Shown here: piece by piece, positions 15,020-23,114 of the stretch | Layout: each line of letters begins with the position of its first letter | Position numbering within the stretch: position 1 is the stretch's first letter | From: Microvirga sp. | GTDB taxonomy: Bacteria > Pseudomonadota > Alphaproteobacteria > Rhizobiales > Beijerinckiaceae | Length of the DNA: 64,000 bases | Assembly: GCF_014699075.1 (NCBI RefSeq) | Contig: NZ_JACXAB010000001.1 | Location: 1-64,000 of the forward strand | Direction of reading: 5' to 3' | The notes under the pieces: model-generated | Database searches by the model: none | The model's input: only the letters and a program-made list of their open reading frames with translations | Told to the model about the DNA's origin: nothing | Position numbers and translations under genes: made by a program

Positions 15020-15907
15020 TCAGGCAGCCTTGCTCTTCGGCTGCACTTCGGCCGAGTAATCGTCCATCAGAACCTTGGTCATGTTGCCGGGCTGGTACTT
15101 GTGCGGGCCGATCTCGGACACGGGCGTCACTTCGGCCGCCGTACCGGTGATGAAGCACTCGTTGAAGCTCGGGAGCTCGTCCGGCATGATCCGGCGCTCG
15201 GCCACTTCGAAGCCTCGGCGCTTGGCGAGGTCGATCACCGTGCGGCGGGTGATGCCGTCGAGGAAGCAATCGGCAATCGGCGTGTGGACGATGCCGTCAC
15301 GGATGAAGAACACGTTGGCGCCCGTACATTCGGCCACACGGCCCTGCCAGTCGAGCATCAGCGCATCCGCATACCCTTTGCGCTCCGCCTTGTGCTTGGA
15401 GATGGTGCAGATCATGTACAGGCCCGCGGCCTTGGCAGCGGATGGCGCGGTCGCCGGATCGGGACGGCGGTATTCGGCCATATCGATGCGGATGCCCTTC
15501 ATCTTCTCGGCCGGGTCGAAATAGCTCGGCCATTCCCAGGCTGCGATGGCGAGATGGATCTTGTTGGCCTGCGCGGCTACACCCATCATCTCCGAACCGC
15601 GCCATGCGACGGGGCGCAGATAGGCATCCTTCATGCCGCTCTTTTCCAGCACGAGGCGCTTGGCCGCGTCGATCTCGGCCACGCTGTAGGGAATCTCGAA
15701 ATCGAGGATTTCAGCCGACTTTTTCAAGCGCTCCGAATGCTCCGTCGACTTGAAAATCGCGCCGCCATAGGCACGCTCGCCTTCGAACACCGACGACCCA
15801 TAATGAAGGCCGTGCGAGAGAACGTGAAGCTGGGCATCCTTCCAGGGTACGAGCTGCCCGTCGTACCAGATCCATCCATCACGTTGATCGAAGGGGGTCG
15901 CGGACAT
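15020..15907 (-). CDS. ilvE: branched-chain amino acid aminotransferase
   Basis: This 295-residue fold-type IV PLP enzyme has the BCAT opening GLHYGSSVFEGERAYGG, RPVAWRGSEMMGV in the active site, the PLP-lysine region in TISKHKAERKGYADALMLD and the cofactor-binding end GITRRTVIDLA and GTAAEVTPV. It interconverts Leu/Ile/Val and their 2-oxo acids. GGAGAGAGACG precedes the ATG at 15907. It diverges from the MarR-type petP gene, with a palindromic operator between them, so the two may be co-regulated. Confidence 0.92.
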   Translation of the reverse strand: MSATPFDQRDGWIWYDGQLVPWKDAQLHVLSHGLHYGSSVFEGERAYGGAIFKSTEHSERLKKSAEILDFEIPYSVAEIDAAKRLVLEKSGMKDAYLRPVAWRGSEMMGVAAQANKIHLAIAAWEWPSYFDPAEKMKGIRIDMAEYRRPDPATAPSAAKAAGLYMICTISKHKAERKGYADALMLDWQGRVAECTGANVFFIRDGIVHTPIADCFLDGITRRTVIDLAKRRGFEVAERRIMPDELPSFNECFITGTAAEVTPVSEIGPHKYQPGNMTKVLMDDYSAEVQPKSKAA

Positions 15908-16031
15908 CGTCTCTCTCCTTGAAGGCCGACCTTGTGGCAACCGGGGTCGGGTAATTTCCGGTGCGCTCCCAGCCAATTTCAATTTCATTCATTTCGCGGA
16001 AGCGGCTTGACGAGTAACAATCGTCCTGAGA

Positions 16032-16052
16032 TATGTCAACAAGGCTGACATA
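16032..16052. promoter_or_regulatory. palindromic operator between ilvE and petP
   Basis: TATGTCA-N7-TGACATA is a perfect inverted repeat in the 160-base divergent intergenic region. Its size fits a MarR-family dimer site, so autoregulation by the adjacent petP product is the simple reading. Confidence 0.6.
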
Positions 16053-16067
16053 AAATTTGGGAACAGG

Positions 16068-16589
16068 ATGGTGCCTGACGCTCTTCCGGCTTTGAAGTCT
16101 CATCACTCCGGCAAGGACATCCTCGCCGAGACCCCGGCCTATGACCTGATCGAATTGTTCTTCTTCGCGTATCGCGACTTCGTCAGCGATCCGGACCGGA
16201 TCCTGGATGAGTATGGTTTCGGACGGGCGCACCACCGGGTCCTGCACTTCGTCAGCCGCAACCCGGGTCTCACCATCGCGGAACTCCTCGATATCCTGCG
16301 CATCACCAAGCAGAGTCTCAACCGGGTCCTCAAGGAGCTGATCGAAAAGGACTTCATCGAGAGCCGGATGGGCACCTCCGACCGGCGCCAGCGCCTGCTC
16401 TTCGCTACGCCTCAAGGCCGGGAACTCGCCCTGAAGCTCGCCAAGCTGCAGACCCGCCGCATCATGCGCGCCCTGTCGGGCATGGAGCCCGAGGCCAAGG
16501 ATGCGGTCAGCCGCTACCTCCTGAGCCTGATCGATCCCGACAGCAGCGCCCATGTGAAGCACCTCGTATTCGGGTCTGAGGAAACCTGA
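16068..16589 (+). CDS. petP: MarR-family regulator (PetP-like)
   Basis: The 173-residue protein has a winged helix (LTIAELLDILRITKQSLNRVLKELIEKDFIESRMGTSDRRQRLL, about 70-115) flanked by dimerisation helices, the MarR layout. In Rhodobacter the MarR/OmpR pair PetP/PetR lies by the bc1 genes, and in many Hyphomicrobiales the pair is followed by a histidine kinase, as here. The ATG at 16068 is close to an AGG, so the ribosome site is poor. The palindrome upstream is a likely binding site. Confidence 0.85.
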   Translation: MVPDALPALKSHHSGKDILAETPAYDLIELFFFAYRDFVSDPDRILDEYGFGRAHHRVLHFVSRNPGLTIAELLDILRITKQSLNRVLKELIEKDFIESRMGTSDRRQRLLFATPQGRELALKLAKLQTRRIMRALSGMEPEAKDAVSRYLLSLIDPDSSAHVKHLVFGSEET

Positions 16590-16625
16590 TAAAGCAGGGT
16601 CCGCGACAGTGAAGTGTTAGACCCG

Positions 16626-17342
16626 ATGGATGCACGCATCGACATTCCCGACCACGCCCCGCATGTCCTCGTGGTGGACGACGACCGCCGTCTACGCGAC
16701 CTGCTGACCCGGTTTCTCAGCGAAAACGGCTATCGGGTGACGGCCGCCGCCAGCGCCGCTGAGGCGCGGGCAAAGGCGGAGAACTTCGTCTTCGACGCCC
16801 TCGTCCTCGACGTGATGATGCCGGGCGAAACCGGCTTCGACTATGCCCGCTCCTTACGGGAGCATTCCCAGGTGCCGATCCTGATGCTCACCGCCCGATC
16901 CGACACCTCCGACCGGGTGACGGGCCTCGAGATCGGCGCGGACGACTACCTGTCGAAACCCTTTGAGCCCCGCGAGTTGCTCCTGCGTCTCGGCAACATC
17001 CTCAAGCGCGCGGTGCCTGTGCCGGGTGCTGCCAATGGCGACACGCCCGACGTGATCCATTTCGGACCCTTCTCCTACCGCTTCGACCGGGGCGAGTTGC
17101 GGCGAGGCGACGAGATGGTGCGCATCACCGAGCGCGAGCGCGAGATCCTGACCATTCTCGGCAGCCAGGCGGGCGACAACGTGCCCCGTGAGGCGCTGTC
17201 CGGAACCGGGATCGCCGCCAACGAGCGCACGGTGGATGTCCAGATCAACCGCCTGCGGCGCAAGATCGAAACCGACCCGGCCAACCCGATCTTTCTCCAG
17301 ACCGTGCGCGGCATCGGCTATCGGCTCGTGATCGACCGATGA
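16626..17342 (+). CDS. petR: OmpR-type response regulator (PetR-like)
   Basis: The 238-residue protein has a receiver domain (1-125) with the acidic pocket VVDDD near residue 18, phospho-acceptor Asp62 in VLDVMMPGETG and Lys111 in LSKPF. An OmpR-type winged helix (about 140-238) follows, with NERTVDVQINRLRRKIE. The ATG at 16626 is preferred to a GTG four codons earlier. Its stop overlaps the kinase start by four bases, so regulator and sensor are co-translated as a matched pair. Confidence 0.9.
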   Translation: MDARIDIPDHAPHVLVVDDDRRLRDLLTRFLSENGYRVTAAASAAEARAKAENFVFDALVLDVMMPGETGFDYARSLREHSQVPILMLTARSDTSDRVTGLEIGADDYLSKPFEPRELLLRLGNILKRAVPVPGAANGDTPDVIHFGPFSYRFDRGELRRGDEMVRITEREREILTILGSQAGDNVPREALSGTGIAANERTVDVQINRLRRKIETDPANPIFLQTVRGIGYRLVIDR

Positions 17343-18706
17343 AGATCGGCGCGACCCTGAATTACTCGCCCCTCGACCACGCCGCGCGCTGGTTCGGGCG
17401 TTTCCTGCCGAAGGGTCTCTATGCGCGCGCGCTCATCATCATCATCGCGCCGGTCATCCTGCTGCAATCCGTCGTGGCCTACGTGTTCATGGAGCGCCAC
17501 TACGAGCTCGTGACGCGCCGCCTGTCATCGGCTGTGACGGCAGACATCTCGGCTTTGATCGACATCTACGAGAGCTACCCGCAAGACAGGAACACCAGCA
17601 CCCTCTCGCGCATCGCCTCCGAGCGCCTGCAGCTCGATGTGGATATCCTGCGCAACACCGATCTGCCGCCGCCGGGGCCGAAGCCGTTCTTCGATATTCT
17701 CGACGAAACCCTCTCGAACGAGTTGCGCCGCCAGATCGACCGCCCCTACTGGATCGATACGGTCGGTCGGTCGAGCTATGTGGAAGTGCGCATCAAGCTC
17801 GACCAGAGCGACGTGATGCGCGTTCTGGCGCGGCGCAGCCAGGCTTACGCATCGAACTCGCACATCTTCCTCGTGTGGATGGGCGGCTCATCCTTCGTGC
17901 TGCTCGGTATCGCCATCCTGTTCCTGCGCAACCAGATCAGGCCGATCTTGAGGCTCGCGGAAGCAGCCGAAGCTCTCGGCAAGGGACGCGAGATCGATTT
18001 CCGCCCGCGCGGCGCGCGCGAGGTGCGCCAGGCCGGTCACGCCTTCCTCGAAATGAAGCGGCGCATCGAGCGCAACATGGAACAGCGCACCACGATGCTC
18101 AACGGTGTGAGCCACGACCTGCGCACCATCCTGACGCGCTTCAAGCTGTCGCTCGTCTTCCTCGAACAGACACCCGAGGTCGAAGATCTCAAGCGCGATG
18201 TGGACGAGATGAGCCGCATGCTCGAAGGCTATCTCGCCTTCGCCCGCGGCGAGGGCGGCGATGCGGGCGAGCAGGCGGTCGAGACGGACCTGCGGCAGCT
18301 GCTCGAAGAGGTGCAGTCGGACGCCGAGCGGCAAGGACACGTGACGGAGCTCGAGATCGTCGGAGACCCGATGATCACAGTGCGTCCCGATGCGTTCCGC
18401 CGCCTGCTGTTCAATCTGGTCGGCAATGCGGCGCGGCATGGCGACCGGATCGAGATCACGGCCAATCACGAAACACGCTGGCTCGTGCTGCATGTGGATG
18501 ACGACGGGCCTGGCATCCCGCCTCAGATGCGCGAGGAGGTTTTCAAGCCGTTCGTGCGCCTGGACGAAGCGCGCAACCAGGACGAGGGCGGTTCAGGTCT
18601 GGGCCTCGCCATTGCCCGTGACGTCGCACGCTCCCATGGCGGCGACATCGTGCTCGGTGACAGTCCTCTGGGAGGCTTGCGTGCGACGGTGCGACTGCCG
18701 GCCTAG
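17339..18706 (+). CDS. sensor histidine kinase (EnvZ type)
   Basis: The 455-residue inner-membrane kinase has two membrane helices (about 30-51 and 175-197) around a periplasmic sensor of 120 residues, a HAMP linker (200-250), the phospho-acceptor His259 in GVSHDLRTILTR, and an ATP-binding domain with NLVGNAARH, DDDGPGIP and GGSGLGLAIA. The usual H-box proline after RT is isoleucine here. It should phosphorylate the PetR-like regulator whose gene overlaps its start. The periplasmic domain gives no clue to the signal. Confidence 0.9.
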   Translation: MKIGATLNYSPLDHAARWFGRFLPKGLYARALIIIIAPVILLQSVVAYVFMERHYELVTRRLSSAVTADISALIDIYESYPQDRNTSTLSRIASERLQLDVDILRNTDLPPPGPKPFFDILDETLSNELRRQIDRPYWIDTVGRSSYVEVRIKLDQSDVMRVLARRSQAYASNSHIFLVWMGGSSFVLLGIAILFLRNQIRPILRLAEAAEALGKGREIDFRPRGAREVRQAGHAFLEMKRRIERNMEQRTTMLNGVSHDLRTILTRFKLSLVFLEQTPEVEDLKRDVDEMSRMLEGYLAFARGEGGDAGEQAVETDLRQLLEEVQSDAERQGHVTELEIVGDPMITVRPDAFRRLLFNLVGNAARHGDRIEITANHETRWLVLHVDDDGPGIPPQMREEVFKPFVRLDEARNQDEGGSGLGLAIARDVARSHGGDIVLGDSPLGGLRATVRLPA

Positions 18707-18718
18707 TCTTTCAGCAAT

Positions 18719-18923
18719 CGTCATTCCGGACGAAGCGCAGCGAAGATCCGGGATCGTGGGACGAGAATGGCTTGTAAACATCGACACTGTCATTCCCGCG
18801 AAGGCGGGAATCCATAACCGCTGACGGTGGAGGATATGACGAAGCGGCTTCCGTAGTGCGGAACTCAACAGGCGTCGTGTTTATGGATTCCGGGCTCCGC
18901 TGCGCGGCCCCGGAATGACAGTT
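18719..18923. repeat. composite intergenic repeat, types E + D
   Basis: An E unit (GTCATTCCGGACGAAGC... to GATCCGGGATCG) is followed by a D unit that opens with GTCATTCCCGCGAAGGCGGG, passes through CCATAACCGC, and closes with GGATTCCGGGCTCC...CCGGAATGAC. The same order and spacing recur at 56859-57052. It fills the gap between the kinase and csaA and may insulate the convergent transcripts. Confidence 0.75.
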
Positions 18924-18932
18924 GGGACCTAC

Positions 18933-19292
18933 CTAATACAACCGTCCACCAATCGGCACGTCACGGTCCGGACGGATCAGCATGACGTCGCCGTTGGCGT
19001 CGGGCACGCCTAGCGTCAGAACCTCCGACACGAACGGCCCGATCTGCCGAGGCGGGAAATTCACCACGGCGAGCACGAGCGTGCCGACGAGATCCTCTGG
19101 CGTATGGTTAACCGTGATCTGGGCCGATGAGCGCTTGGTGCCAATCTCGGGGCCGAAATCGAGCGTGAGCTTGAAGGCGGGCTTGCGCGCCTGCGGAAAG
19201 GGATCCACGGCAAGGATTCGCCCGACTCGGATGTCGACCTTCAGGAAATCATCAAACGTGATCGGCGGTAAGATCAATTGCCCCTGATCCAT
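18933..19292 (-). CDS. csaA: CsaA-type tRNA-binding domain protein (export chaperone)
   Basis: The 119-residue protein is a single tRNA-binding OB fold of the CsaA/EMAP type: FLKVDIRVGRILAVDPFPQARKPAFKL, then SAQIT near the middle and GVPDANGDVMLIRPD at the end. CsaA proteins are dimers that bind unfolded proteins, and in Bacillus the SecA/preprotein route. The length and N-terminus fit the family. It lies 18 bases downstream of a TetR-family gene on the same strand. Confidence 0.9.
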   Translation of the reverse strand: MDQGQLILPPITFDDFLKVDIRVGRILAVDPFPQARKPAFKLTLDFGPEIGTKRSSAQITVNHTPEDLVGTLVLAVVNFPPRQIGPFVSEVLTLGVPDANGDVMLIRPDRDVPIGGRLY

Positions 19293-19310
19293 GTGCCCCT
19301 CTGCGTCTTG

Positions 19311-20027
19311 TCAGATCGCCGCTGCGGGATTCTCTGCATCGCCATTGTCATCCGTGGCGCGACGCCTCTCGGAACGGGATGAGCGGCGCCCCTGCATGAA
19401 GGCGCGGCCGACCGCGCGCAACGGAGCGCTCAGGCGGCGCAGATCTTCGGCGCCTTCCAGAATACGCTCGCCGCGGCGCAATTCGCGATCAAGGCGCGCC
19501 ATGGTCCTGGCCTGTGCGGGATCGTCGTCCTCGAGCCACGTGCGCATGGTGTTGGCATAGACGAGCACCGCGCCCTGGAGCTTCAAGGTGCCGAGCGGCC
19601 CTTCCGTGCTGATGCCGGCAGCCGCCAACATGAAACGCTGGGAGTTGAGCGCCACCTGGTTGAGCGCTGCAAGCGACACGGGATCGTATTGCAGGTCCTG
19701 CGAGATCCGGCGCAGGGCCTCTTTATAGGGCTGCATCGCATCGAAGCGGCGCATCAGCACGTCGAAGATGCGCTCGCGGGCAGGCTCGCCGGCGAGGTCG
19801 TCCGTCGTTCCCTCTAGCACCTGCTTGTCGATCATGCGGGACAGCCCGCCGAGCACCGCGCCTTTCGAGGGAAAAAGATCGCGAAACTCCGCGAGCGTGA
19901 CATTGGCGGCCTTCGCAATGTCGGTGATCTCGATCTCATGCCAGGAGCGCCGGGCGGCGAGATCCATGAGCGCTTCGATGATGGCCTTGCGCTTGTCCAT
20001 CGGAGCTGTGGAAGCCTGTGCCGTCAC
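19311..20027 (-). CDS. TetR-family transcriptional regulator
   Basis: The 238-residue protein has an N-terminal TetR helix-turn-helix (about 15-60, EITDIAKAANVTLAEFRDLFPSKGAVL) and a helical C-terminal domain, ending with an Arg/Ser-rich tail. The ligand and targets are unknown. The GTG at 20027 is chosen because AGGAGG lies six bases upstream; a TTG two codons earlier is possible. csaA follows after 18 bases on the same strand, so they may form an operon. Confidence 0.85.
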   Translation of the reverse strand: MTAQASTAPMDKRKAIIEALMDLAARRSWHEIEITDIAKAANVTLAEFRDLFPSKGAVLGGLSRMIDKQVLEGTTDDLAGEPARERIFDVLMRRFDAMQPYKEALRRISQDLQYDPVSLAALNQVALNSQRFMLAAAGISTEGPLGTLKLQGAVLVYANTMRTWLEDDDPAQARTMARLDRELRRGERILEGAEDLRRLSAPLRAVGRAFMQGRRSSRSERRRATDDNGDAENPAAAI

Positions 20028-20091
20028 GATCAACCTCCTGAAGTGATGCCGTTGAGGCTAATCTAGGGATGCACCGCAGCAATCCCAAGGC

Positions 20092-20919
20092 TCACCCGGC
20101 GAGTTCCTCGGCGCGCCGCTTGGCCGCGGCCACGGCTTCGCGCATGAGAGCCTTCATCCCATTCGGGTCACGCATAAGCACGTCGAGTGCCGCCGCCGTG
20201 GTGCCGCCGGGCGAGGTGACGTTCTGGCGCAGCGTCGCCGGCGGCAGGTCGCTTTGGAACAGGAGTTCGCCCGCTCCGGTTACTGTGGCGCGTGCGAGGC
20301 GCTCGGCAAGGTCCTTTGGGAGGCCGGCCGCGGCGCCTGCCTCGGCGAGACACTCCACGAGATGGAACACATAGGCCGGCCCTGAGCCCGACACCGCCGT
20401 AACGGCGTCGATCAGATCCTCCGAAGGAAGCCACTCGACGATGCCGTTGCTGCTCAAGAGCGCATCGGCCATGAGCCGCTGCTCCTCGCTCACCTGATCG
20501 TTGACGGCCGCCCCCGTAGCGCCGCGGCCGATGCTGGCAGGCAAGTTCGGCATGGCGCGCACGATGGCACCCGCGGCGGAAAGCCTTGACCGCAGGTCGC
20601 CTATGGTCTTGCCGGCAAGGATGGAGATGATGAGGGTCTGAGGCCCAAGGCAGGCATTCACCGAGGACGCTGCCTCATCCAGCATCTGCGGCTTGGTGGC
20701 GAGCACCAGCACATCGGGCGCGGCCGGGTTCGCAGGATTGAGAGCGATGCCCTGCTCGCGGCAAAACCGGGTCATTTCCTCGGACGGGCGCGGGTCGATC
20801 ACCGTGACGCCCTGCGGTCTCATGCCGACTTTGAGCCAACCCTCCAGCATGGAGCCGCCCATTTTGCCGGCACCAACAAGGATGAGGGACGATGGGAGGC
20901 GGGGAGCGTTCGGAGACAT
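20092..20919 (-). CDS. proC: pyrroline-5-carboxylate reductase
   Basis: The 275-residue protein has the NAD(P)-binding Rossmann motif LVGAGKMGGSMLEGW near residue 15, the family's VLATKPQ, and the C-terminal helical dimer domain with SGSGPAYVFH and SPGGTTAAALDVL, which carry the P5C site. It makes proline from pyrroline-5-carboxylate with NADPH in the cytoplasm. Length is typical. It stands just upstream of the TetR gene on the same strand. Confidence 0.94.
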   Translation of the reverse strand: MSPNAPRLPSSLILVGAGKMGGSMLEGWLKVGMRPQGVTVIDPRPSEEMTRFCREQGIALNPANPAAPDVLVLATKPQMLDEAASSVNACLGPQTLIISILAGKTIGDLRSRLSAAGAIVRAMPNLPASIGRGATGAAVNDQVSEEQRLMADALLSSNGIVEWLPSEDLIDAVTAVSGSGPAYVFHLVECLAEAGAAAGLPKDLAERLARATVTGAGELLFQSDLPPATLRQNVTSPGGTTAAALDVLMRDPNGMKALMREAVAAAKRRAEELAG

Positions 20920-20990
20920 AAGCTGACCTGACGGAAGAGATGCGGAATACCGCTATCTATCCCTGCCGATCAGGCCCTGTCGAGGCAGGT

Positions 20991-21041
20991 CGCGCATCGT
21001 GCGGAAAGGTGGGAACCGGTGTTCCGCGTTAGACGATGCGC
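20991..21041. repeat. palindromic repeat, type B, copy 2
   Basis: The arms CGCGCATCGT and ACGATGCGCT surround a variable centre, the same family as 2230-2282. It lies 12 bases from a type A repeat. Confidence 0.75.
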
Positions 21042-21053
21042 TCTTCTAAGAAG

Positions 21054-21100
21054 GAGCATCGGACCCAAAAGTGCAAATCCACTTTTGGGTCCGATGCTCT
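21054..21100. repeat. palindromic repeat, type A, copy 3
   Basis: GAGCATCGGACCCAAAAGTG and CACTTTTGGGTCCGATGCTC are perfect 20-base arms around CAAATC. The right edge runs into the ybjN stop codon, so the hairpin forms immediately after translation of ybjN ends on the minus strand. Confidence 0.88.
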
Positions 21101-21599
21101 AGGCCTCGCCTTCGGTTTCAAAAAGGACACTGTCGAGGGCCTCGCGGGCCGACTTGCCGGCCCAGATCACGAACTGGAATGCTTGGAAATAGCGCTCGCA
21201 GGCTTCCACCGCGACCCGCAGCATGGTCTCGCACTGCCCATCTGTGGGATCGGCGCCGCCTGCCAGCAGCAGGGCGTGCCGGAACATCACCACGTTTTCG
21301 GTGCTCCACAGGTCGAAATGCCCGACCCAGAGTTGTTCGTTGACGGCGGAGATGAGCTGGACAACCTCCTGCCGGCGACGATCCGGCACCTTCAGGTCGA
21401 AGGCGCAGGCCATATGCAGGGCCTCCACGTCCTCGATCCACGTGAAGGCGACATCGTAATCGGCCCAGCGGCCGGAGACGGAAACGGACATCTCGTCCGC
21501 CTCGGCCCGATCGAAGATCCAATGCCGCAGGGCCGCCAGCCGCTCGACCACGTCGAGGGGATGCTCTGCGCGGTCGATTTCAAGATGAATCTGCGACAT
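21099..21599 (-). CDS. YbjN domain-containing protein
   Basis: The 166-residue cytoplasmic protein has the YbjN alpha/beta pattern, including AFTWIEDVEALHMACAFDLKVP, VNEQLWVGHFDLWSTENVVMFRHAL and a C-terminal helix with CERYFQAFQFVIWAG. The fold resembles type III secretion chaperones; E. coli YbjN affects motility and stress tolerance, but the molecular role is unclear. The stop codon coincides with a palindromic repeat that probably ends the transcript. Confidence 0.87.
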   Translation of the reverse strand: MSQIHLEIDRAEHPLDVVERLAALRHWIFDRAEADEMSVSVSGRWADYDVAFTWIEDVEALHMACAFDLKVPDRRRQEVVQLISAVNEQLWVGHFDLWSTENVVMFRHALLLAGGADPTDGQCETMLRVAVEACERYFQAFQFVIWAGKSAREALDSVLFETEGEA

Positions 21600-21842
21600 G
21601 TCGATCCTGAAAACTCAGTTGCCTGAACATGGTAAACACATTCGGGCAATACCATTGCGTCAATCCGGGCACTTTTCGGAGAAAGACCTCGGAATACCTT
21701 CGGTATTCGGAAGCTCTCCCGCGGCAACCTCGAATCAGCTCATAATCGACAGTCTTAGATTTCGGCCTCCGTCACAATGCGCCGGATTCCTCTGTCCACA
21801 ACAGGAGCCCCGCGCCGGATGCAGGCCGGCTTTTCACCCCGG

Positions 21843-22121
21843 TCAGGGTGCAGCAGTGCTCGCGCCGCCGGCAGGCGTCAACTTCGCCTCGAGTTCCTTC
21901 ACCCGAGCCTCGAGGCGCTCGTTCTCCTCACGGGCCGCGATCACCATCTCGCGCAGAACCTCGACCTCTTCGCGGGTGGCAACGTCCATATCCTTGATCA
22001 GCCGCTCGAACTGGCTGCGGACCATGCTCTCGACCTCGCGGCGGACACCCTGCGCTGCCCCTGCGGCATCGGTAGCGAAGCGGGCGAGTTCATCGAAGAT
22101 CCGGTTGGACGATTGGGTCAT
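21843..22121 (-). CDS. ubiK: accessory factor UbiK family protein
   Basis: The 92-residue protein is a near-continuous helix with a heptad-like C-terminal half (VEVLREMVIAAREENERLEARVKELEAKL), the BMFP/YqiC layout. In E. coli, UbiK forms a complex with UbiJ that aids aerobic ubiquinone synthesis. Length and order of parts match. It is divergent from lgt, which is the usual Hyphomicrobiales arrangement as I recall it. Confidence 0.85.
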   Translation of the reverse strand: MTQSSNRIFDELARFATDAAGAAQGVRREVESMVRSQFERLIKDMDVATREEVEVLREMVIAAREENERLEARVKELEAKLTPAGGASTAAP

Positions 22122-22256
22122 GGGTCAATCCACAGCGTTCGGTGGGCCCATCGGCCCTGGAACGCCACACATGGGCGCATTCGCCCTAAACTGCAACAGG
22201 GTTGACGATCCTCGCCTGAAGGGTCCAATGGCAGCCCGTTCGATCAAGGCCCGCTC

Positions 22257-23114
22257 ATGCCGCTCTCCTTCCCAATCATCGACCCAATCGCGATCTCCAT
22301 CGGCCCCCTGGCGATCCGCTGGTATGCGCTCGCCTATGTGGTGGGCCTCCTGGGCGGCTGGTTCTATGCCAAGCGCCTGGCCGCAAAGGCCGATCTCTGG
22401 GGCGGCCCGAAGCAGCCCAAGCCCATCGACGTGGACGACCTCATCGTGTGGGTGGCGCTCGGCGTCGTGCTGGGGGGGCGCATCGGCTACGTGCTGTTCT
22501 ACAACCTGGGCTCCTATCTCTCGCAGCCGCTGGAGATCCTGGCGGTCTGGCGCGGGGGCATGTCCTTCCACGGGGGCTTCCTGGGCGCGGTGCTCGCCAT
22601 CGTGCTCTTTGCCCGCTCACGCGGACTCAACCCGCTGGCCATGCTCGACATGGCCGCCGTGGTGACGCCCATCGGCCTGTTCTTCGGCCGCATCGCCAAC
22701 TTCATCAATGGCGAATTGTGGGGAAGGCCGGCACCCGACTTACCCTATGCGGTGGTCTTCCCCCATGCGGGTCCGGTGCCGCGCCATCCGAGCCAGCTCT
22801 ACGAGGCTTTCGGCGAGGGCCTGATCCTGTTCATCGTCATGGCGTTCGCGGCACGGCGCTTCGGCTTCCGCAGACCGGGTCTTCTCGGTGGCATCTTCGT
22901 GCTGGGTTATGCGCTGGCCCGCATCGCGGCCGAGTTCTTCCGCGAGCCGGACGCGCAGCTCGGCTTCCTGTTCGGTTCCTCCGTGGGGGCATTGGGCGGC
23001 GGCATCACCATGGGCATGCTGCTCTCGATCCCCATGGCCCTCGTGGGCGCAGGCGCCATCGTGCTGGCAGCGCGCGGTCTGACGCGCCCCCGGCAGGCAA
23101 TCGAGGCCGCGTGA
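22257..23114 (+). CDS. lgt: prolipoprotein diacylglyceryl transferase
   Basis: The 285-residue inner-membrane enzyme has about seven hydrophobic segments, the Lgt signature GGMSFHGGFLGAV, a following GRIANFINGELWGR and HPSQLYEAFGEG. It transfers diacylglycerol from phosphatidylglycerol to the lipobox cysteine of prolipoproteins, such as the two putative lipoproteins in this window (29446-30471 and 36678-37214). The stop overlaps the next start (GTGA), so lgt, the methyltransferase and pgeF form an operon. Confidence 0.95.
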   Translation: MPLSFPIIDPIAISIGPLAIRWYALAYVVGLLGGWFYAKRLAAKADLWGGPKQPKPIDVDDLIVWVALGVVLGGRIGYVLFYNLGSYLSQPLEILAVWRGGMSFHGGFLGAVLAIVLFARSRGLNPLAMLDMAAVVTPIGLFFGRIANFINGELWGRPAPDLPYAVVFPHAGPVPRHPSQLYEAFGEGLILFIVMAFAARRFGFRRPGLLGGIFVLGYALARIAAEFFREPDAQLGFLFGSSVGALGGGITMGMLLSIPMALVGAGAIVLAARGLTRPRQAIEAA

